Assembly (NCBI RefSeq): GCF_020165495.1
Contig: NZ_JAIUIE010000002.1
Span: 186,001 to 250,000 of the forward strand
From: Mesorhizobium sp. BR1-1-16
GTDB lineage: Bacteria > Pseudomonadota > Alphaproteobacteria > Rhizobiales > Kaistiaceae
Length of the DNA stretch: 64,000 nucleotides
Reading direction: 5' to 3'
Shown here piece by piece: positions 59,195 to 64,000 of this stretch; the stretch's first letter is position 1; each line of letters opens with the position of its first letter. The notes under the pieces are model-generated. The model saw only the letters and a program-made list of their open reading frames with translations. It was not told where the DNA came from and made no database searches. Position numbers and translations under genes: made by a program.

Positions 59195-60304
59195 ATGAAG
59201 GTGCTGATGCTGGTCTCGGAACTCGAGGACTACACGATCGCCTTCGTGAACGGCGTCGCGCAGCACCTGCCCGTGGTTCTCGGCGTTCCCAAGCGCCGCT
59301 ACGCTCATCTCGCGCCGTGGTTCGATCCGGCCGTCGATCTGAGGCTGCTCGACTGGCCACGGCATCGCTCGCCGGCCAATCCGCTCTTTCTCCTGAAATT
59401 ATCACAGCTTATCCGGCAAGAAGCGCCGACGCTGATTCATCTGCTCAGCAACTCGACGCTGTGGCTCAACCTTGCCGCGCCCTTCTGGCGGCCGATCCCG
59501 CTGGTGACGACGGTCCACGACGTTGACTTGCATCCGGGCGACGCGGACAGCCGCACCCTGCCGCGATGGGCGACCGAGCTGATGGTCCGCCAGTCAGGCC
59601 ACATCGTCGTGCATGGCGAAGGTCTCCGGAAGATGGTGCTGGAGCGCTACGCTAAGCCTGCCGATCACGTGCATGTGCTGTCGCATCCGAGCATCCAGCG
59701 CTATGCCGACTTTGCGCGCAGCAGCCAACTGGCCCGACCCTCGGGTGACGAGGCCTTTCGTGTCCTCCTGTTCGGACGCATCTTCGCTTATAAGGGCCTC
59801 GAGCATCTGATCCGCGCCGAAGCGGCGCTCGGCGATGCGGTGCCGAACCTCCGTGTGACGATTGCTGGCCGCGGCGACGATCCCTGGGCGTTTCGCGCCC
59901 TGATGGGCCGCCCGGATCGCTACGACATCCGCAACCATTTCATCGACGATGCCGAGGTGGCGCAGCTTTTCACCGACACGGACATCGTCGTGCTGCCCTA
60001 TACCGAGGCCTCGCAGAGCGGGGTCCTCAATCTCGCCGCTGCCTTCGGCAAGCCGGTCGTCGTGACCGATGTCGGCGAACTTCGCGCCAGCGTGACGCCG
60101 AACCGGCTCGGGCTCGTCGTACCCCCCGGTGATCCGCAGCAACTCGCCGATGCCATCGGACAGCTGGCAGGGAACTCGCAGCTTCGAGCCGAACTCGGGG
60201 CGAGCGCGCTCGCCTGGGCGTATGGCCCGAACGCGCCGAAGGCGGTTGGCGCCGCGGCGGTGTCGCTCTATCGCAAGGTGGTCGAAGAATGCGCGCCGAG
60301 CTGA
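59195..60304 (+). CDS. GT4-family glycosyltransferase
   Basis: A 369-aa GT-B glycosyltransferase. The C-terminal half has L-L-F-G-R-I-F-A-Y-K-G-L-E-H-L, I-A-G-R-G-D-D-P, D-T-D-I-V-V-L-P-Y-T-E-A-S-Q-S-G-V, the E-A-S-Q-S-G-V being the nucleotide-sugar-binding E-x7-E variant of GT4. GGAGG precedes the ATG at 59195. No membrane helix is seen. It adds one sugar to the lipid-linked repeat unit. The next glycosyltransferase overlaps by 16 bp. Confidence 0.92.
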   Translation: MKVLMLVSELEDYTIAFVNGVAQHLPVVLGVPKRRYAHLAPWFDPAVDLRLLDWPRHRSPANPLFLLKLSQLIRQEAPTLIHLLSNSTLWLNLAAPFWRPIPLVTTVHDVDLHPGDADSRTLPRWATELMVRQSGHIVVHGEGLRKMVLERYAKPADHVHVLSHPSIQRYADFARSSQLARPSGDEAFRVLLFGRIFAYKGLEHLIRAEAALGDAVPNLRVTIAGRGDDPWAFRALMGRPDRYDIRNHFIDDAEVAQLFTDTDIVVLPYTEASQSGVLNLAAAFGKPVVVTDVGELRASVTPNRLGLVVPPGDPQQLADAIGQLAGNSQLRAELGASALAWAYGPNAPKAVGAAAVSLYRKVVEECAPS

Positions 60305-61458
60305 ACAACGTCTCCGAGGCGGCAAGCCCGCACGGCGCCGCCATTCCCTCCGGCGTCGACGGCAAACTGGCTGGCGCGCACGCGCTCTCCGTTCGTCACT
60401 ATGTTGCCGGCGGCCGGGAGCATGGCGGTGGCATCGGACGCATGGCTGGCTATATCATCGACAGCGCCGGCGCTGACGGGATCACGCATGTCGTGACCGA
60501 TACGCGGGGGACCCGGTGGTTTCCGCCGACCTCGCTGCCGCGCCTGGCATTTGCGATTCTGCTGATGGCCCGCGACCGTGTCTTGTCGCCCAAGCGGGTG
60601 CATCACATCCATGTGGCGGGCCGTGGCAGCACGACGCGCAAGCGTATCCTCGCGACAGCCGCGCGTTCGCTGGGATGTATTCATCTCGTCCATCTGCACG
60701 ACTATGACTATGCCGCCGATTTCGAGGCCCGCCCGCCGGCGCGTCAGGCCTCGATCCGGCCGATGTTCACGGAGGCGGATCACGTCGTGGCACTCGGCCA
60801 GCGCGATCGCGAGACGCTGACGCGCTTGATCGGCGTCGATCAGCGCCTTGTCTCGGTTCTTCCCAATTGCGTGCCCGATCCTGGCGAACCGACGCTTCGC
60901 GATAGCGACGAGCCAAACATCGTGTTTCTCGGGCGGCTCAGCGAACGCAAGGGCGTGCCGGAACTGCTCCGGGCCTTGAGTCATCCCGCGATGATGCAGC
61001 TCCGATGGCACGCCGTTCTCGCCGGCGATGGACCCGTCGACGCATACAGGCGGGAGGCGGCGGCGCTCGGTCTCGCAGACCGGGTTCAGATGCCCGGCTG
61101 GCTCGGCCCGGACGAGACACGGACGCTTTGCGCGCGGGCCGATATTCTCACGCTGCCCTCACACGCCGAAGGCCTGGCCATGGCGGTCGTCGAGGGGTTG
61201 GCGCATGGCCTCGCGATCGTCACGACGCGGGTCGGTGCGCATGAGGAAGTCATCGTCGACGGCAGTTCAGGACTTTTCGTTCCGCCGGGCGATGTCGAGG
61301 CTCTGGCGAATGCTCTCGCCCGTCTCGTCCGTGAACCAGACACGCGGCGCGCGCTCCAGGCCCGCGCGCGCGCCACCTATCTCGCCCAATTCAGCATGAC
61401 GTCCTACCGCCGGTCTCTGGAGCGAATCTATGAAACTGTCATTAATGGATACAGGTAA
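60289..61458 (+). CDS. GT4-family glycosyltransferase
   Basis: A 389-aa GT-B enzyme: H-Y-V-A-G-G-R-E-H-G-G-G-I-G near the N-terminus (glycine-rich donor/acceptor loop), F-L-G-R-L-S-E-R-K-G-V-P-E-L-L, L-P-S-H-A-E-G-L-A-M-A-V-V-E-G-L-A-H-G with the E-x7-E catalytic pair, and G-L-F-V-P-P-G-D. It starts inside the previous gene and its end overlaps the following one by 29 bp, so the three are translationally linked. Sugar and linkage unknown. Confidence 0.93.
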   Translation: MRAELNNVSEAASPHGAAIPSGVDGKLAGAHALSVRHYVAGGREHGGGIGRMAGYIIDSAGADGITHVVTDTRGTRWFPPTSLPRLAFAILLMARDRVLSPKRVHHIHVAGRGSTTRKRILATAARSLGCIHLVHLHDYDYAADFEARPPARQASIRPMFTEADHVVALGQRDRETLTRLIGVDQRLVSVLPNCVPDPGEPTLRDSDEPNIVFLGRLSERKGVPELLRALSHPAMMQLRWHAVLAGDGPVDAYRREAAALGLADRVQMPGWLGPDETRTLCARADILTLPSHAEGLAMAVVEGLAHGLAIVTTRVGAHEEVIVDGSSGLFVPPGDVEALANALARLVREPDTRRALQARARATYLAQFSMTSYRRSLERIYETVINGYR

Positions 61459-63673
61459 TGGTACGCCCCCGATGACCGTCGCCATCTCGAAAAACGATAG
61501 TATATCCCGCAACCTGGTTCGCTACGCAGCGCCGGTAACCATGGAAGCACGACCGGAGGATTTTGATCTTACGTCGGGATTCCGTCTCATCCGGCGGCGC
61601 ATCGTCTTCATCGTCGTTCTGGCGTTGCTTATCACCGCCGCGCTGCTGCCGGCGATCCTCGGCATCAAGCCCGTCTATCATGCCGACGCCCGCCTGATCA
61701 TCCGCAATTCGCTGGCGAGTGCACTCGATGCTCAGGAGGCCGGGCGAACCGACACGCTGGAACTTTCGTCCGAGATCGAGCGGATGCTGGCGCGAAGCAC
61801 GTCCGAGCGCATGGTGCGGGACCTCTCGCTTTCCGACCGGGAAGAGTTCAATCCGGCGCTGCGCCAGCCGGGCGTCGTCGCCCAGCTGCGCGAAGCCGTT
61901 CGCAATCTGATCGGCTCTTCGGCGGGAGCGCCGTCGCTGAGTTCGGATTCCGAGCGCGTGATCGAGGAATATGAGCGGGCTCTGTCGGTCAATCGCGACC
62001 CGATTTCCAATGTCATCCAGATCGGCTTCACCTCGCAGGACCCGCAACTGGCCGCGGCTGTGCCGAACCAGCTTCTTCGCGTTTATCTCGACGAACGCGG
62101 CGCCAATGAGCGCCGGCGGCTGGAGGCGACACAGCACTGGGTCGAAAATCGCATCGCCGAACAGCAGGACCGGGTCGAGGCGGCGCGTGCTGCGGTGCAG
62201 TCCTATCGCGAAAGCCGCGGCGCGATGTCTCTCGACGGGCGGACGGAGCAGGTCAGCGCGGCCGCCGATCTCAACGCCAAGCTGGGCGATATCGCGCAGA
62301 GCACCAAGGAGACGTTGACCACGATCGCGGCGCTGCAGGGCGCCGGTCGCGAGCAGGCCTTGCAGGAGATCGTCGTGCCCGATTCGGTCGCCGAATTGCA
62401 GCGCCAGGTAGGCCGCGAGCAACTCGATCTCGATCGACTGCTCAAGACCTTCGGCAACGGTGCCGATGAAGTCGCCAGCCAGAAGCAGAAGGTCGAAGCG
62501 ACCAGATTGGCGCTGGATCTCGAGGTTTCGCGCTTTGTCCAATCGGAGCGCGCCAAACTCGCGAGCCTCAACCGCGAGAGCCGCGAGGTAAGCGAGGCGC
62601 TGCGACTTGCCGAAGATCAACTGGACCGCTCCGCCGTCGCGCAGGCCGATCTCGCGGAACTGGTCCGCACAGCGGCGACGGAACAAACCGCTCTCGACAA
62701 GCTGGAACAGAGGCGCCGGACGCTGTCCGACCAGGCGGCCATGCCCGAAACAGATGTCGAATTGCTGTCGCCCGCCACGGTTCCGCTGTTTCCGCAGGGG
62801 AGAGGGCGTCTCTTCTATCTGATCGGCGCAATGCTGGCCGCCGTTTCGATCGCCACCACCGTGGCCTTCATTCGCGAGATGCTCGACCAGAGGGTGCGAA
62901 GCGCCCAGCAGTTGAGCCGCCTGCCATCGCTGACACCGGCCGGCATGCTGCCGATCGCTCCCCGGCAGTCAGCGCAGCGCAAACGGGCCGGCGCGCGTCT
63001 CCGTTATGATGGCGCGTTCGGCGAGGCCATCCGATCCATCATCGTTTCGATGAAGCAGTCGAATGACGGTGTCCTGCCGGCCAGCCTCATCGTCAGTTCG
63101 GCCCTTGGCGGCGAAGGCAAGACGTTCGTCGCGCGCGTCCTGGCGGCCGAACTTGTCGCAGCCGGTCAGCCGGTCCTGCTGATCGATGGCGATCTCGTGC
63201 GCGGCAGCCTGAGCGCGGCGTTCGAACTCGAGCATGCGGAAGGGCTCAGCGACTATCTCTCCGGCGATGCCGACGCTGCTGCCATCATCCATCATGACGC
63301 CAGCAGCGGGATCGACATCATCCCCCGCGGCAGAGGGCGAATTCGCCGCGGCCTTTATCTTGCGGATCTATCGCGGCTGCTGAAGCTTGCCCAGTCCGAA
63401 GCGCGCCTCGTCATCATCGACAGCGCCCCGGTGCTTGCCTCGACCGATACTCTCTATCTGGCCGGGCAGGTCGAACGGACCCTGCTCGTCGTCCAATGGG
63501 CGCGGACGCGGATGCGGTCGGTGGAGTTTGCAGCCGACCGCCTCGAGGGGACGAGCAAGGGCGACGTCATGGTCGTCATGAACCGGGTCAACCCGAAGAA
63601 GCACAAGCTCTACGGGTTCAAGGACGCCGAGATGTTCGCACCGTCGATCCAGGCCTATCACAACTCTGTCTAG
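61430..63673 (+). CDS. Wzz/BY-kinase-type polysaccharide chain-length protein (ExoP-like)
   Basis: A 747-aa protein: Wzz domain with membrane helices at about 57-79 and 463-485, a long periplasmic coiled coil between them, and a cytoplasmic BY-kinase domain with Walker A S-A-L-G-G-E-G-K-T, A-prime V-L-L-I-D-G-D-L-V and Walker B R-L-V-I-I-D-S-A-P-V-L. The C-terminus ends Y-G-F-K-D-A-E-M-F-A-P-S-I-Q-A-Y-H-N-S-V and lacks the usual cluster of phosphorylated tyrosines. It would set chain length and assist export with the ExoF-like protein. GGAG is 7 nt before the ATG at 61430. Confidence 0.92.
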   Translation: MKLSLMDTGNGTPPMTVAISKNDSISRNLVRYAAPVTMEARPEDFDLTSGFRLIRRRIVFIVVLALLITAALLPAILGIKPVYHADARLIIRNSLASALDAQEAGRTDTLELSSEIERMLARSTSERMVRDLSLSDREEFNPALRQPGVVAQLREAVRNLIGSSAGAPSLSSDSERVIEEYERALSVNRDPISNVIQIGFTSQDPQLAAAVPNQLLRVYLDERGANERRRLEATQHWVENRIAEQQDRVEAARAAVQSYRESRGAMSLDGRTEQVSAAADLNAKLGDIAQSTKETLTTIAALQGAGREQALQEIVVPDSVAELQRQVGREQLDLDRLLKTFGNGADEVASQKQKVEATRLALDLEVSRFVQSERAKLASLNRESREVSEALRLAEDQLDRSAVAQADLAELVRTAATEQTALDKLEQRRRTLSDQAAMPETDVELLSPATVPLFPQGRGRLFYLIGAMLAAVSIATTVAFIREMLDQRVRSAQQLSRLPSLTPAGMLPIAPRQSAQRKRAGARLRYDGAFGEAIRSIIVSMKQSNDGVLPASLIVSSALGGEGKTFVARVLAAELVAAGQPVLLIDGDLVRGSLSAAFELEHAEGLSDYLSGDADAAAIIHHDASSGIDIIPRGRGRIRRGLYLADLSRLLKLAQSEARLVIIDSAPVLASTDTLYLAGQVERTLLVVQWARTRMRSVEFAADRLEGTSKGDVMVVMNRVNPKKHKLYGFKDAEMFAPSIQAYHNSV

Positions 63674-63711
63674 ATCCTTTCACCGTCTGACACAGAGCCG
63701 GTGAAAGGATC
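63673..63711 (+). terminator. Long hairpin at the end of the polysaccharide operon
   Basis: GATCCTTTCACCG at 63673-63685 and CGGTGAAAGGATC at 63699-63711 form a perfect 13-bp stem beginning at the last base of the stop codon; the loop has a small TCTG/CAGA stem. No T tract follows. Probable terminator or mRNA-end stabiliser. Confidence 0.6.
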
Positions 63712-63769
63712 CTCTCGTGCTTCATCGCTTCTGAGGCGCTCTAGGTGATCGGTGGCCGGAAGGTCACCG

Positions 63770-64000
63770 TCAGAGGTCGCGGAAGCTTCTGACATGAAGG
63801 AGCGAGATGAAGCGTGCGACCGCGAGCTGACGCTTCTTCGAAGCGATCTCGGCTGGCGTGAATGGCCATGTCGGACCATCGACAAACCGCCAATAGGCGA
63901 GGTGAGTCCGATTTGCCGGGAAGCCGCGGAGCGCATCGAAGATATAGTTGCGCTGCCACGGCTTCCTGAAATTGATGGCATGCGGGATGATCGTGTTGAT
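63770..64000 (-). CDS. C-terminal end of an unidentified protein, probably glycosyltransferase
   Basis: The minus-strand frame is open from the window edge for 76 codons to a TGA at 63772-63770, with no start inside. It reads N-F-R-K-P-W-Q-R-N-Y-I-F-D-A-L-R-G-F-P, Y-W-R-F-V-D-G-P-T-W-P-F and ends L-L-H-V-R-S-F-R-D-L. The aromatic, basic composition and the place beside glycosyltransferases suggest the C-terminus of a glycosyl- or sulfotransferase, but I cannot name the family. Confidence 0.55.
   Translation of the reverse strand: MNTIIPHAINFRKPWQRNYIFDALRGFPANRTHLAYWRFVDGPTWPFTPAEIASKKRQLAVARFISLLHVRSFRDL

Overview
The window is GC-rich (about 63-65% by eye) chromosomal DNA of an alphaproteobacterium, most likely Hyphomicrobiales (Rhizobiales). 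The reasons are the hisD, UPF0262, low-Mr phosphatase, maf, yacG and DUF2948-murA neighbourhood, ExoF/ExoP/ExoQ-like polysaccharide genes, a two-domain xylitol-dehydrogenase type ADH without structural-zinc cysteines, and frequent ATGA/GTGA stop-start overlaps. The genus cannot be fixed from the sequence alone. Layout, left to right. (1) 1-1825: the end of a P-loop nucleoside-kinase-like gene, an Asp/Glu racemase-family gene and a divergent Lrp/AsnC regulator. (2) 2064-12331: a ten-gene minus-strand polyol uptake and oxidation cluster. In transcription order it holds an erythritol/threitol-type zinc dehydrogenase, a GMC oxidoreductase, an AraC regulator, a solute-binding protein, two permeases, a 71-aa membrane protein, a xylitol-dehydrogenase-like ADH and two SDR polyol dehydrogenases. 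No ABC ATPase is present. A -10-like hexamer next to a 17-bp palindrome near 12580 is a plausible control point. (3) 12656-25339: mixed metabolic and stress genes (sulfatase, MurJ paralogue, iron-permease-family protein, SDR/YciF-ferritin/SDR group, aminotransferase, GreA-like factor, LysR/NmrA pair). (4) 25589-27810: an APH-family kinase, an autotransporter-passenger fragment and a decayed P4-type integrase lying against the 3' end of tRNA-Phe. This looks like the scar of a genomic island. (5) 27914-33675: conserved housekeeping block yacG-maf-phosphatase-UPF0262-hisD-DUF2948-murA, closed by tRNA-Thr. (6) 33827-47486: a diguanylate cyclase, then a type I secretion locus. It has a 1909-aa multidomain secreted protein (dimethylformamidase-beta-like domain, four DUF4082-like modules alternating with three Big_9/cadherin-like modules), a COG0523 metal GTPase, a 101-aa protein of unknown function, a HlyB-type transporter with a dead C39 domain and a HlyD adaptor. 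An AT-richer regulatory stretch follows, with a LuxR-type regulator whose receiver domain lacks its phospho-acceptor. (7) 47768-64000: an extracellular polysaccharide locus in two divergent halves. The minus-strand half holds a WbpD/WbpB/WbpE-like amino-sugar operon with an epimerase, a second DegT aminotransferase and an unknown 333-aa protein, plus a beta-helix secreted protein and a Wzy/ExoQ-like polymerase. The plus-strand half holds an ExoF-like export protein, two GT4 glycosyltransferases and an ExoP-like chain-length/BY-kinase protein, and the window ends in an unfinished minus-strand gene. How the parts fit together: region 2 would import a sugar alcohol and oxidise it by several routes. 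Region 6 would make and secrete one large surface or matrix protein, perhaps coordinated with region 7 by the cyclase and the LuxR-type regulator. Region 7 would build nucleotide sugars, assemble repeat units, polymerise them and export the chain. These functional links are inference from gene order and domain content.
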